Origin: Pasteurella sp049670895
Lineage (GTDB): Bacteria > Pseudomonadota > Gammaproteobacteria > Enterobacterales > Pasteurellaceae
Assembly: GCF_049670895.1 (NCBI RefSeq)
Contig: NZ_CP187170.1
Length of the DNA: 64,000 nt
Reading direction: 5' to 3' (one strand)
Shown: positions 41,393 through 50,495 of the stretch, piece after piece
Numbering within the stretch: the first letter of the stretch is position 1
How the letters are laid out: every line of letters begins with the position of its first letter
Program-made: the position numbers and the translations under genes
Notes under the pieces: model-generated
The model's input: only the letters and a program-made list of their open reading frames with translations
Databases searched by the model: none
Told to the model about the DNA's origin: nothing

Positions 41393-42364
41393 ATGAACGC
41401 AACCTTAAATGTTGCCATTGCAGCAGAATTTGAATTAAGTGAGAAAATTGCAGAAGCCTTAGCACAAAGTGCGTTGGAGATTGATCAATTATCTATTGTT
41501 GAAATCTATCCATTTAGTGAAGAACAGGCTATTCGCTTTAATAATAAAAGTGTAGCACAGTACAAACCTGAAGAAATGGTCTGGTCAGAATGGCATTATT
41601 TATTTTTTGCAGGGGATATTCAACAAGTGCCACATATTGCCAACGCCGCAGAAGCGGGGTGCATTATTATTGATATGAAAGGGGTTTGTTCCGCATTAAA
41701 TGATGTCCCTGTCGTGGTGCCTGGTGTGAATGATGCACAGCTGATTGAATTGAGACAACGTAACATTGTGTCACTTCCTGATCCGCAAGTTACCCAATTA
41801 GCGTTGGCTATTCAGGCCTTTTTAGAAAATAACAGTTTAGGTTCTGTGATGGTCAGTTCTTTATTGCCCGCTTCTTATGTTAGTGGTGAAACCGTTGGGC
41901 AATTAGCTGGTCAGACTGCACAGTTATTAAATGGTATTCCCTTAGATGACGATCAACAACGTTTAGCTTTTGACGTCTTTCCATTAAGCATAAATCCGTT
42001 ACAAAACCAAATTCAGAAAATTTATCCACAACTTGACCAAGTGGTGTTTCATCACATTCAGGTACCCGTTTTTTATGGGTTAGGACAAATGGTAAGCCTC
42101 ATCAGCGATTATGAATTAGATGCACAGGCGGCGTTAACGGCTTGGCAAAGCCATGACCAGATCACTTATCATGCAGAAAAAATGATGACGCCTGTCACCA
42201 ACGGCGAAACAGAAAGCCATGAGGAACGAGTGCAACTGCACCTTAGTGGATTGCGTACCATCGACAATGGGGTGCAATTTTGGAGTGTGGCAGATGAACA
42301 ACGCTTTAATTTGGCATTAATGAGTGTGAAATTGGCGGAATTAGTGTATCAACAAGGTTATTAA
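41393..42364 (+). CDS. usg: USG-1 protein (aspartate-semialdehyde dehydrogenase-like)
   Basis: 323 residues. The ASADH-like Rossmann fold opens NVAIAAEFELSEKIAEALAQ; later segments SALNDVPVVVPGVND, SLLPASYVSGETVGQLAG and HHIQVPVFYGLGQMVS fit the Usg branch. The catalytic cysteine of true ASADH is replaced (LPAS), so it is probably not an active dehydrogenase. Function unknown. Confidence 0.85.
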   Translation: MNATLNVAIAAEFELSEKIAEALAQSALEIDQLSIVEIYPFSEEQAIRFNNKSVAQYKPEEMVWSEWHYLFFAGDIQQVPHIANAAEAGCIIIDMKGVCSALNDVPVVVPGVNDAQLIELRQRNIVSLPDPQVTQLALAIQAFLENNSLGSVMVSSLLPASYVSGETVGQLAGQTAQLLNGIPLDDDQQRLAFDVFPLSINPLQNQIQKIYPQLDQVVFHHIQVPVFYGLGQMVSLISDYELDAQAALTAWQSHDQITYHAEKMMTPVTNGETESHEERVQLHLSGLRTIDNGVQFWSVADEQRFNLALMSVKLAELVYQQGY

Positions 42365-42411
42365 TATTTTTTTAAAATAGACCGCACTTTGGCGGAAGAA
42401 AGGCATGATTT

Positions 42412-42438
42412 AGGGCGAATCCTTGATTCGCCCTTTTT
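42412..42438 (+). terminator. Terminator after usg
   Basis: AGGGCGAATC-CTT-GATTCGCCCT stem followed by a short T run; serves convergent usg and the elyC-like gene. Confidence 0.75.
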
Positions 42439-42455
42439 GATCTTGTGGCGTTGAG

Positions 42456-43199
42456 TTATTTTTCTTTCAAATAACCTAGCCATTCTTTTAACAGCAGCAT
42501 ATTTTTATTAATCACCCCAGCTTGTGGAATAAAATGCCACATTCCAATGCTATACACTTCGGGCGTTTCGCCTGAGCCCACACTGGCGGGTAACACCTCA
42601 AATCCTTGACGTTCAAATAATAAGGTGGCACGTTTCATATGCCATTGATTGGTGACTAAAATAATTTTATGAATGCCTTCTTTTTTCAGAATCTCTGCAC
42701 TGTATTGTGCATTTTCTTTGGTATTTCGGGCCTTAGGTTCTAACCACTGGGTTGGAACGTGAAAGAAATCCCGTAATTCCATGGCGGCGACTTCCGCTTC
42801 AGACAACGGTGCCCCTGAACTGCCTGAGATCAGCAGGGGTAAATGGGTTTGTTTTTGTAAATAGGCGGCATATCTTACCCGTTCTAAAGGAATGGCATTT
42901 ACCGCCAACTTGGCATATAGCTCTTTGCTATCTCGAATGCCACCCCCCAATAGCACAATGGCTTGGGCTTGCTGATAATCCGCTAAGGTTAAATTATCTT
43001 CCGTGACGAGGCTGTCTTCCAATTTCTGTGCCATATAAGGAATACTGGATAAATAGAGAATGAAAAAGCCAAGCACGGCACAGCACCGACTGAGTTTTTT
43101 GTAGTGAAAAAATGAGAAAAGAAAGGCAAAAAACCAAAGGAGGATCACATTAAAGGGGGGTAAAAGGATTACCGTAATCAGTTTTGTGAGTGCGAACAT
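42456..43199 (-). CDS. elyC: ElyC/SanA/YdcF family envelope protein
   Basis: 247 residues with two N-terminal membrane segments (VILLPPFNVILLWFFAFLFS and CAVLGFFILYLSSIPYMA) and a DUF218 domain: AIVLLGGGI, LPLLISGSSGAPLSEAEVAA, VTNQWHMKRATLLFERQGF. ElyC in E. coli affects peptidoglycan precursor lipid metabolism. Confidence 0.8.
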   Translation of the reverse strand: MFALTKLITVILLPPFNVILLWFFAFLFSFFHYKKLSRCCAVLGFFILYLSSIPYMAQKLEDSLVTEDNLTLADYQQAQAIVLLGGGIRDSKELYAKLAVNAIPLERVRYAAYLQKQTHLPLLISGSSGAPLSEAEVAAMELRDFFHVPTQWLEPKARNTKENAQYSAEILKKEGIHKIILVTNQWHMKRATLLFERQGFEVLPASVGSGETPEVYSIGMWHFIPQAGVINKNMLLLKEWLGYLKEK

Positions 43200-43333
43200 A
43201 ATGCATTTAAAAAAAGAATTAAAGGTGGAATATTATTCATGATCTTTTTTCACTTGTCTATTTTTAAAAAAGGATTGCTGTTAGAATGGCAAGCTAATTT
43301 CATCCTGCTCGTTTGAGAGATCGTGTAAAACAA

Positions 43334-44539
43334 ATGAAAGTCATTAAAGACAGTGCAATTTATCTAGTTAGTGAATTGCTTTCTAAGGTGGTTCCTTTTC
43401 TACTTTTGCCTTATTTATCCCGTAAATTAGGGGCAGAAGGTTTTGGTGAATTATCTTATTTTCAGACCTATTTATCCCTATTTTTGATCATCGTAGGCTT
43501 AAGCCAAGAAGGGGCTATTGCGCGTTATTTTTATTTTTATGGCAAACGCTCACTCAATTTAGTAGTCTCGACAGGTTACGCTTACACCTTGTTTGTCGGT
43601 GGGATTATTTTAGTCTTTTGTGCGATTTTCCGTTCAGAAATCATGGCGTATTTAGCCATTTCCGCCATTTTCCAATCTTTTTTAAATGTACAGCTCAGTG
43701 TACGACAATGCCAAAAACAAGCGATGGCGTATTCGGTGATCCAGTTTTTGTTATCGACGGTTTCCACGGTGCTCACTGTCATATTGCTGGAATGTTATGA
43801 CACAGAATTAGTGGAAAAGCGGATTTTGGCGATCTTATTGGGGCATGTTATTGCCTTTGTTATTGCCTATCTTTTATATAGCCGCAAAACCAAAATTAAG
43901 TGTTTTCGGTTTTCCCAATATAAAAGTGCTTTATGGTATTTATGTGGGTTTGGTTTCCCCTTGATTTTTCATAATGTAAGCCTCTTTTTGCGTGGACAAT
44001 TGGATCGTATTTTTATTTACCATCAGTTTAGCGAGGCGGATTTAGGCTTGTATGCGATGGGGGCTCAAATGGCAGCCATTTTGATGATTGCGATTCAAGC
44101 CATTAACCGTGCGACAGTGCCTTATTTTTTTGAAGCCTTTAAACAGAAAAAAATGCTGGTGGGCGATATTCATAAATGGGCAGGGTTCAGTTTGTTGCTT
44201 GTTCCTATTCCTGCTTTGGTCATGTGGGCGATTCCTGAATCGGTTGTGGTATGGTTATTGGGCGATCAATTTATCGGCACAAAATACTACATTATCCTCT
44301 TTTTGATTGCGACGACATTGGCGATTCCTTATCTCATTTTGGTCAATTACCTGTTTTATTATGGAAAAAATAAACTTATTTCTATTTGTTCTGTCTTATC
44401 CACGGTGATTTATGCCATAAGTTTAGTGTTATTGATGTTGACACGAATTGAATATGTTCCTTATGCGAGCATTATTGGGGCGGTGATGATTCTGCCCGTG
44501 CTGTATATTATGACTGCGAAAGTAGGAAAAACTGTATGA
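43334..44539 (+). CDS. Wzx-type oligosaccharide flippase (LsgA-like)
   Basis: 401 residues from the ATG at 43,334. About 12 hydrophobic segments (LVSELLSKVVPFLLLPYLSR, SLFLIIVGLSQEG, LFVGGIILVFCAI and so on) and the PST/MATE-like GAEGFGELSYFQTYLS start identify a Wzx exporter. First of six tightly packed genes; it overlaps the next by four bases. It probably flips a lipid-linked glycan for surface lipooligosaccharide. Confidence 0.85.
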   Translation: MKVIKDSAIYLVSELLSKVVPFLLLPYLSRKLGAEGFGELSYFQTYLSLFLIIVGLSQEGAIARYFYFYGKRSLNLVVSTGYAYTLFVGGIILVFCAIFRSEIMAYLAISAIFQSFLNVQLSVRQCQKQAMAYSVIQFLLSTVSTVLTVILLECYDTELVEKRILAILLGHVIAFVIAYLLYSRKTKIKCFRFSQYKSALWYLCGFGFPLIFHNVSLFLRGQLDRIFIYHQFSEADLGLYAMGAQMAAILMIAIQAINRATVPYFFEAFKQKKMLVGDIHKWAGFSLLLVPIPALVMWAIPESVVVWLLGDQFIGTKYYIILFLIATTLAIPYLILVNYLFYYGKNKLISICSVLSTVIYAISLVLLMLTRIEYVPYASIIGAVMILPVLYIMTAKVGKTV

Positions 44540-45462
44540 ATTTAATCATTTGCTGCACGCCGTTGCAGGTGCTGATTGCAGAAAAAGTGATGGCACAATA
44601 TCCTCATGAAGCCTTTTATGGGGTGATGCTAGCCACGGTGAGCAATAAGAAATTTGATTATTATGGGCAGCGTTTAGCGAAACAATGTACGCATTTTTTT
44701 CGCATGACCCAGCATAATGATCGCTTTAATCTGTTAAAAGAAATTGTGTATTTAAAAGCCAAGTTTTGTGGGCAGTCTTTTGATCGTGTTTTTCTCGCCA
44801 ATATTAACGATTTACAAATTCAATTTTTGCTCAGTGCCGTCAAGTTTAACCAATTAAATACCTTTGATGATGGCACCATTAATATTGTCAAAAACAGCTT
44901 ATTTTTACAAAATGAACAGCCCAATCTCACGCGAAAGCTGATCAATGTGTTGTTAGGTAATCAATACAGCATTCAAAAATTAAGATCTTTATCGGCAACG
45001 CATTACAGCATTTATCCAGGGTTTAACAATATTATTGAGAATGTACAATATATCAATTTCGTCCCAGCCAGCGAGGCTTGTGCATTGGACGGGGAATATA
45101 TTCCACTGTTATTAGGGCAGCCCGTATTTTTTGATGATGAAAAAAATATTGCATTAGCCAATCGTGTGATTGCCCAGTTTAATATTCAATATTATTTACC
45201 GCATCCTCGGGAAAAATACCGTTTGGACAAGGTGGACTATATTGAAACCGAATTGATTTTTGAAGACTATATTCTGCAACAATGCCAACATCGTAAATAC
45301 CGTGTATATACCTATTTCAGTAGTGCAATCTTAAATATTATGCATAAAAGCCCCAATATTGACGTGGTGGCATTAAAAATTGATACCGGTAATCCTGCTT
45401 TTGATGCTTGTTATGAGCTATTCGATGAAGTGGGGGTACAGGTCATAGATATAAGAGAATGA
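44536..45462 (+). CDS. GT52 glycosyltransferase, sialyltransferase-like (LsgB-like)
   Basis: 308 residues. The GT52 pattern is clear: NLIICCTPLQVLIAEKVM, NTFDDGTINIVKNSL and YYLPHPREKYRLDKVDYIET. This family includes the lipooligosaccharide alpha-2,3-sialyltransferases Lst and LsgB. Sialic acid transfer is a family inference; related glycosyltransferase activities exist in GT52. Confidence 0.8.
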   Translation: MNLIICCTPLQVLIAEKVMAQYPHEAFYGVMLATVSNKKFDYYGQRLAKQCTHFFRMTQHNDRFNLLKEIVYLKAKFCGQSFDRVFLANINDLQIQFLLSAVKFNQLNTFDDGTINIVKNSLFLQNEQPNLTRKLINVLLGNQYSIQKLRSLSATHYSIYPGFNNIIENVQYINFVPASEACALDGEYIPLLLGQPVFFDDEKNIALANRVIAQFNIQYYLPHPREKYRLDKVDYIETELIFEDYILQQCQHRKYRVYTYFSSAILNIMHKSPNIDVVALKIDTGNPAFDACYELFDEVGVQVIDIRE

Positions 45463-45463
45463 A

Positions 45464-46240
45464 ATGAAAAAATTTTTAATTTCCTTAGATAAAGATCAGG
45501 CACGCCGAGCATTATTTTTTCGCCAAGCCGATACGCAGGATTTCGAGGTGTTTTCTGCCATTAATACCATGCAGGAAACGCCCGAAAAACTGACCGCACT
45601 TTTTGACTTTCAGCGATTTCAACAACGTTATGCACGTGAGGTGAGCAAAGGGGAAATTGGTTGTACCTTGAGTCATCTTGGTGTGTATCAAAAAATAGTG
45701 ATGGATTCAGCAATCGCTGAGCAAGCGTATTGTTTGGTCTGTGAAGACGATGTGTTGTTTTGTGCGGATTTTCAGCAGAATCTCACCGCACTTTTACAGC
45801 AAAACATTCAAGCGGATATGATTTTGGTTGGTCAATCCAAAATTGCGACATTTAATGATCCCGAATTAGAAAGAAATTATCCCACCACCTTTTCTTTTTG
45901 CTGTAAACCGGTGGCAAAGACAGGGTTTCGCTATGCCTATCCTTACCGACCTTATTTTGCAGGAACGGTGGCATATTTAATCAAAAAATCTGCGGCACAA
46001 CGTTTTCTCACGCAACTTGAACAGGCATCCCCTTATTGGTTAGCCGATGATTTTCTGTTATTTGAACAACAATTTAAACTGGATATTTTGATCGTTCGTC
46101 CGTTAATGGCGATTGAAAATCCTGCCTTAATGAGCAATTTGGAAGGCTTGCGAGGTTCAATTGCCCATCCTTTATGGAAAAAGTGGTTGAAGTATCCGCT
46201 AAAAAAATTGCTTGCCATTCAACGAAATTTAGGAAAGTAA
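45464..46240 (+). CDS. GT25 family glycosyltransferase
   Basis: 258 residues. KFLISLDKDQARRALFF, SKGEIGCTLSHLGVYQKIVM and CLVCEDDVLF (ExDD) are the GT25 motifs of LOS galactosyl/glucosyltransferases. One base separates it from each neighbour. Confidence 0.85.
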   Translation: MKKFLISLDKDQARRALFFRQADTQDFEVFSAINTMQETPEKLTALFDFQRFQQRYAREVSKGEIGCTLSHLGVYQKIVMDSAIAEQAYCLVCEDDVLFCADFQQNLTALLQQNIQADMILVGQSKIATFNDPELERNYPTTFSFCCKPVAKTGFRYAYPYRPYFAGTVAYLIKKSAAQRFLTQLEQASPYWLADDFLLFEQQFKLDILIVRPLMAIENPALMSNLEGLRGSIAHPLWKKWLKYPLKKLLAIQRNLGK

Positions 46241-46241
46241 C

Positions 46242-47480
46242 ATGTCAGCCCTTTTTAACCTCTTTTATTTATATGATCCTTGGTTAATGCATTTTTTCCG
46301 TATGGCATTTTTTGTGGGTGTACTTGCGATGTTGGCATTAGCGTATCGCACCTATCGCATTCGACAATCCTATGTGTTGAAAGGGGAGAATGCACAACCC
46401 CTTCCCCATGCATGGCAAGGTATCATGGTGCCTGTTGACAGTCTGGTGGTGTTAGTCATGTTGATTGGGATAAGTGCTATTCCGATGTTATTTCATGGCA
46501 CGGGGGAATGGGGTGTGATCAAAATGTATGTGAAAAGCCTGATTTTATTTGTGTTTGGGATCGGTTTATACAATCTGTTTTATCATCATTCAGCAGGAAA
46601 ATACCAATGTGTGCGTGATTTAAATATTGGTATTGTTGTTCAAGCCGTGATTGGGTTGTTTGCCTTAGCGGGCGTGTCTTACTTTATTGAATTGGGGTTA
46701 TTGAGCCATATTGAATTACCCCGTTTTTATGGTTCCGAGCAAGAATATCGCTTATATAATCTGACGTCTTCTGCTTTCTTCCAATTAAGCATTTTTTATT
46801 TGTTTTTATTACACTTTTTATTAGCCTACCATAAGCAAGGCAAAGGCATGTCGCCAATTATTTTATTCTTCTTGCTTTGTATTGGGGTGATCTCAGGGCG
46901 AACCTTTTTTATGTTGTCGCTGTTCAGTTTAGTGCTGTATTTTAAGTGGCGTTATTTACCTGCGTTATTGCTTTTTGCGGCAATTGTTCTCTTTTTAGCC
47001 TTGCAATTTGCTGATCATAAATATGTTGCTCATGCGTTTGAGCCTGTCATTAATTTACTGTCTCATCATGATGTTACACGTTTAAGTTCCTCATCGGATA
47101 ATTTAGTCCGCAATCATTTATTTCTTCCTACCATACAGCAAATGATTTTTGGGGAAGGCGATTATTTCACGCCTGACGGGAAATATTATGGTGCAACAGA
47201 TTCGGGTTTTCTTCGCCAAATTTTATATGGTGGCGTGGGCTATTTGTTGGTGTGTTTTGCCTTTACCGCCTATTTTGTTAAACGGGTAGCCGATAATTGG
47301 TTTGGTGGCAGTTGGGTATTTATTTTGTCCACCCTGTTTATTTTCAGTGTGTTGAATATTAAAGCCGATACGTATGCCTTTCCAGGCATCATGTTTGTGA
47401 TGATCATGTTTTTATCTTTATTTGGCGAAAAAGGTAAGCAACGTAACCTGTTGATGATGAAGGAGACACAACATGTTTAG
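46242..47480 (+). CDS. Wzy-like O-antigen/oligosaccharide polymerase
   Basis: 412 residues with about ten hydrophobic segments and a longer periplasmic loop (VINLLSHHDVTRLSSSSDNL). The length and layout fit a Wzy polymerase. The wzx-wzy pair in one operon suggests an exported repeat unit or a single unit polymerised on the surface. Confidence 0.75.
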   Translation: MSALFNLFYLYDPWLMHFFRMAFFVGVLAMLALAYRTYRIRQSYVLKGENAQPLPHAWQGIMVPVDSLVVLVMLIGISAIPMLFHGTGEWGVIKMYVKSLILFVFGIGLYNLFYHHSAGKYQCVRDLNIGIVVQAVIGLFALAGVSYFIELGLLSHIELPRFYGSEQEYRLYNLTSSAFFQLSIFYLFLLHFLLAYHKQGKGMSPIILFFLLCIGVISGRTFFMLSLFSLVLYFKWRYLPALLLFAAIVLFLALQFADHKYVAHAFEPVINLLSHHDVTRLSSSSDNLVRNHLFLPTIQQMIFGEGDYFTPDGKYYGATDSGFLRQILYGGVGYLLVCFAFTAYFVKRVADNWFGGSWVFILSTLFIFSVLNIKADTYAFPGIMFVMIMFLSLFGEKGKQRNLLMMKETQHV

Positions 47481-48357
47481 CATTATTGTGCCTTCTTATA
47501 ATCGCCAAGCAGAAATTCCTGCGTTGTTAGATAGCCTGACAATGCAAAGCCAATATCATTTTGAAGTGATTATTGTGGATGATTGCTCTGAGCCTGCTGT
47601 GGAGATTCGTCAGGATTATCCTTTTGTTTATCAGGTGATCCGAAATCAACAAAATTTAGGTGCGGCAGCCAGCCGTAATGTTGGTGCAAAGGCGGCGAAA
47701 CAAACATGGCTTTTGTTTTTAGATGATGATGATCGGTTTGTGCCAGAAAAATGTGCTTATTTAGCCCAGCAAATTCGCCAATACCCAGACATCAATTTTA
47801 TTTATCATCCAGCAAAATGCATTATGGTGAATGAAGGGTTTAGTTATGTCACCCAGCCGTTTTCGGATCCGCATGCACTCACGCTAGAAAACCTCTTATT
47901 GGCAAATAAAATTGGCGGAATGCCGATGATTGGCATTAAAAAAGAGCTGTTTTTACAAGTGGGAGGGCTTTCAACGGATTTACGGGCATTGGAAGATTAC
48001 GAATTTTTGCTCAAACTGTTTTCCCATGCAGAAGTAAAGCCCCATTATGTGGATAAGGCATTGAGTATTTGTACTTTTCATACTCATCGTAAGAGTGTGT
48101 CAACCCATACCCAATATACGGAAAAGGCAATAGCGGAAATTAAGCAGCGTTATGTGAAAACCCCTCACCAAGCTCGCCAATTTGAACAAAATGCCCTTTA
48201 TATGTTGGCGTATCCACATATCATGAATTTATCCCGTAAAGCGGCGTATTATTATTTTGCTTTATTTCGAAAAACAAGGTCATTTAAGCATTTGATCATT
48301 AGTTTGGTGGTGTTACTTTCACCGAAATTGGCGATTCATCTAAAAAGGTTTGCATAA
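47473..48357 (+). CDS. GT2 family glycosyltransferase
   Basis: 294 residues. FSIIVPSYNRQAEIPALLDS, EVIIVDDCSEPAV and TWLLFLDDDDRFVPEK are GT-A motifs with the DXD at LDDDD. Overlaps the polymerase gene by eight bases and the next gene by one. LsgE-like in context. Confidence 0.85.
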   Translation: MFSIIVPSYNRQAEIPALLDSLTMQSQYHFEVIIVDDCSEPAVEIRQDYPFVYQVIRNQQNLGAAASRNVGAKAAKQTWLLFLDDDDRFVPEKCAYLAQQIRQYPDINFIYHPAKCIMVNEGFSYVTQPFSDPHALTLENLLLANKIGGMPMIGIKKELFLQVGGLSTDLRALEDYEFLLKLFSHAEVKPHYVDKALSICTFHTHRKSVSTHTQYTEKAIAEIKQRYVKTPHQARQFEQNALYMLAYPHIMNLSRKAAYYYFALFRKTRSFKHLIISLVVLLSPKLAIHLKRFA

Positions 48358-49157
48358 TGAAATTTTCCGTTTTGATGTCCTTATATTATAAAGAAAACCC
48401 TTTGTTTTTAACGGAATGTTTGCAAAGTCTGCAAGCACAAACGTTGCCAGCCGATGAAATTGTGCTGGTGTTTGATGGTCCTGTCACCCCTGAATTAGAA
48501 ACAGTGGTGCAACAATTTGACCACCAGCTACCCATTAAAACGGTGAAGTTGCCACAAAATCGTGGCTTAGGGAAAGCCTTAAACGAAGGATTGTTACATT
48601 GCAGCCATGATTGGGTGTTTCGCATGGATACGGATGATATTTGTCTCCCCACCCGTTTTGAACAGCAAGTCCATTTTATTGAGCAACAGCCTGACGTGGT
48701 GATTGTCGGGGGACAAATTGCTGAATTTGGGCAATCCGTTGATGATATTGTAAGTTATCGCCATGTGCCGACCACTACTGCCGAGATTGTGAAATTCACG
48801 CAAAAACGTTGCCCATTTAACCACATGACGGTCGCCTATCAAAAACAAGCCGTGTTGGCTTGTGGTGGATATGAAGATCTACAAGAAGATTATTATTTGT
48901 GGATTAAATTGGTCGCAAGTGGTAAAAAAGTGGCGAATTTGTCGTCCGTTTTAGTCTATGCCCGAGTGGGAAATGGCATGGTGGGCCGCCGTCGTGGTCT
49001 GGAACAAGCAAAAGCAGAGTGGCGTTTATTTAAATTGAAATACCGTCTAAAATTGCAAGGGCTAATCGGGGGCGTGTTCACTTTTTTATTGCGGGCATTG
49101 CCTCGTTTATTGCCCACCTCATTATTAAAGATCATTTATCAATTTTTAAGAAAGTAG
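48357..49157 (+). CDS. GT2 family glycosyltransferase (LsgF-like)
   Basis: 266 residues. FSVLMSLYYKENPLFLTECL, VLVFDGPVTPELE and WVFRMDTDDICLPTRFEQQV, then GGYEDLQEDYYLWIKL, are typical of the LsgF/amylovoran-type GT2 group. Last gene of the glycan operon, eleven bases before mltB. Confidence 0.85.
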   Translation: MKFSVLMSLYYKENPLFLTECLQSLQAQTLPADEIVLVFDGPVTPELETVVQQFDHQLPIKTVKLPQNRGLGKALNEGLLHCSHDWVFRMDTDDICLPTRFEQQVHFIEQQPDVVIVGGQIAEFGQSVDDIVSYRHVPTTTAEIVKFTQKRCPFNHMTVAYQKQAVLACGGYEDLQEDYYLWIKLVASGKKVANLSSVLVYARVGNGMVGRRRGLEQAKAEWRLFKLKYRLKLQGLIGGVFTFLLRALPRLLPTSLLKIIYQFLRK

Positions 49158-49167
49158 GAAAGCTATC

Positions 49168-50265
49168 GTGTTAATCAAGTCCCTCTTTAAAGCCAGCAGC
49201 ACCGTTTTGGCTTGTCTGGTTTTTGCGGGTTGTTCAAACCAACCTAGCCTCACCCCGTTATCTCATGATGCTCAATATGGCAAGTCGAGAGATGTGGAAC
49301 ATTTTGATGACTATGTGGATTTTTTAAAAGGGAAAGCCAAGGGGGCTGGCGTGTCGGACGCAGTCCTTTCTGAGCAAAAGCAGATTCAGTATATTCAAAA
49401 AGCGGTGGATTTAGATCGTCAACAAGCGGGCAAAGTGCGTCCTAAAGATCCGAATCAACCTATTCGCTTAAATCCCAATGGTACCACCAATTACCTCAAT
49501 CGTGTGCTGACACAACGGAAAGTGGACGTGGCAGAAAAACGTTATTGGGAACAGCAAACGGCGTTAGAAAAAGCCAGTCAGCGTTTTGGGGTGCCTAAAG
49601 AATATCTGTTGGCATTATGGGGGATGGAAAGTAGTTTTGGTTATTATCAAGGCAGTTATGATGTACTTTCCGTGCTGGCTACGTTAGCCTTTGAAGGGCG
49701 TCGAGAAACGCTGTTTAGCCAAGAATTTGTTTCTGCAATGAAAATGCTTGATCGCAAAGATATTTCACGGCAAAGAATGCTTGGTTCTTGGGCGGGAGCG
49801 ATGGGACAAACGCAATTTATGCCAAGCTCTTACTTACGTTATGCTACAGACGGTAACCAAGATGGCGAAAAAGATATTTGGAAAAATCATGATGATGTGT
49901 TTGCCTCCATCGCCCGTTATTTAAGCAGTGTGGGCTGGAACAAGGATTTACCTTGGGGCGTGGAAGTGATGCTCACACAACCTTTGGATTTGGCCCTTGC
50001 GGGGATTGAAAAAGAAAAACAACGTTCGTTATCCGATTGGCAAAAAATGGGCATTATGCTGAAATTCCCTTCCACTGAAAATCAGCAAAAATGGACCGCA
50101 CTTTCTGCCACAGGGCTATGGCTTGTGCGACCTGATCGTGAGGTGGGGCGAGCCTTTTTAGTGTCAAATAATTACCGCACCTTGCTAGATTGGAATCGAT
50201 CCCATTATTTTGCTATCAGTATTGGGATGTTTGCGGATCGAATTAAGCAACAAGTGGGCTTGTAA
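49168..50265 (+). CDS. mltB: Membrane-bound lytic murein transglycosylase B
   Basis: 365 residues from GTG with AGGAAAG upstream. A lipoprotein signal with lipobox LVFAGC is near residue 22. ALWGMESSFGYYQGSYDVLS carries the catalytic glutamate; GSWAGAMGQTQFMPSSYLRY is a family hallmark. Cleaves peptidoglycan to anhydro products. Confidence 0.93.
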   Translation: MLIKSLFKASSTVLACLVFAGCSNQPSLTPLSHDAQYGKSRDVEHFDDYVDFLKGKAKGAGVSDAVLSEQKQIQYIQKAVDLDRQQAGKVRPKDPNQPIRLNPNGTTNYLNRVLTQRKVDVAEKRYWEQQTALEKASQRFGVPKEYLLALWGMESSFGYYQGSYDVLSVLATLAFEGRRETLFSQEFVSAMKMLDRKDISRQRMLGSWAGAMGQTQFMPSSYLRYATDGNQDGEKDIWKNHDDVFASIARYLSSVGWNKDLPWGVEVMLTQPLDLALAGIEKEKQRSLSDWQKMGIMLKFPSTENQQKWTALSATGLWLVRPDREVGRAFLVSNNYRTLLDWNRSHYFAISIGMFADRIKQQVGL

Positions 50266-50271
50266 AGCGTG

Positions 50272-50320
50272 AAAGTGCGGTCGTTTTAAAAACAGAGTTA
50301 AAATACACCGCACTTTTTAT
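50272..50320 (+). terminator. Inverted uptake-signal pair acting as terminator after mltB
   Basis: AAAGTGCGGT (50,272) and ACCGCACTTTTTATTT (50,307) form a stem ending in a T run. Inverted USS pairs are known as terminators in Haemophilus. Confidence 0.65.
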
Positions 50321-50495
50321 TTGTGTGCTTTTTCTCCGTATGTTTTTTTGTCTGGGGGCTTGTGAGCGTGGAAGACAGAAAAACAATGCATCACAAGCAT
50401 TCTTTTGCTAGAATCCTCTGGAAAAACACCTTTCTTTTTTATCTGTTTTTCATCACGTCTTAATTTATTTTTTTACAATAACCTTGGACAAAATC

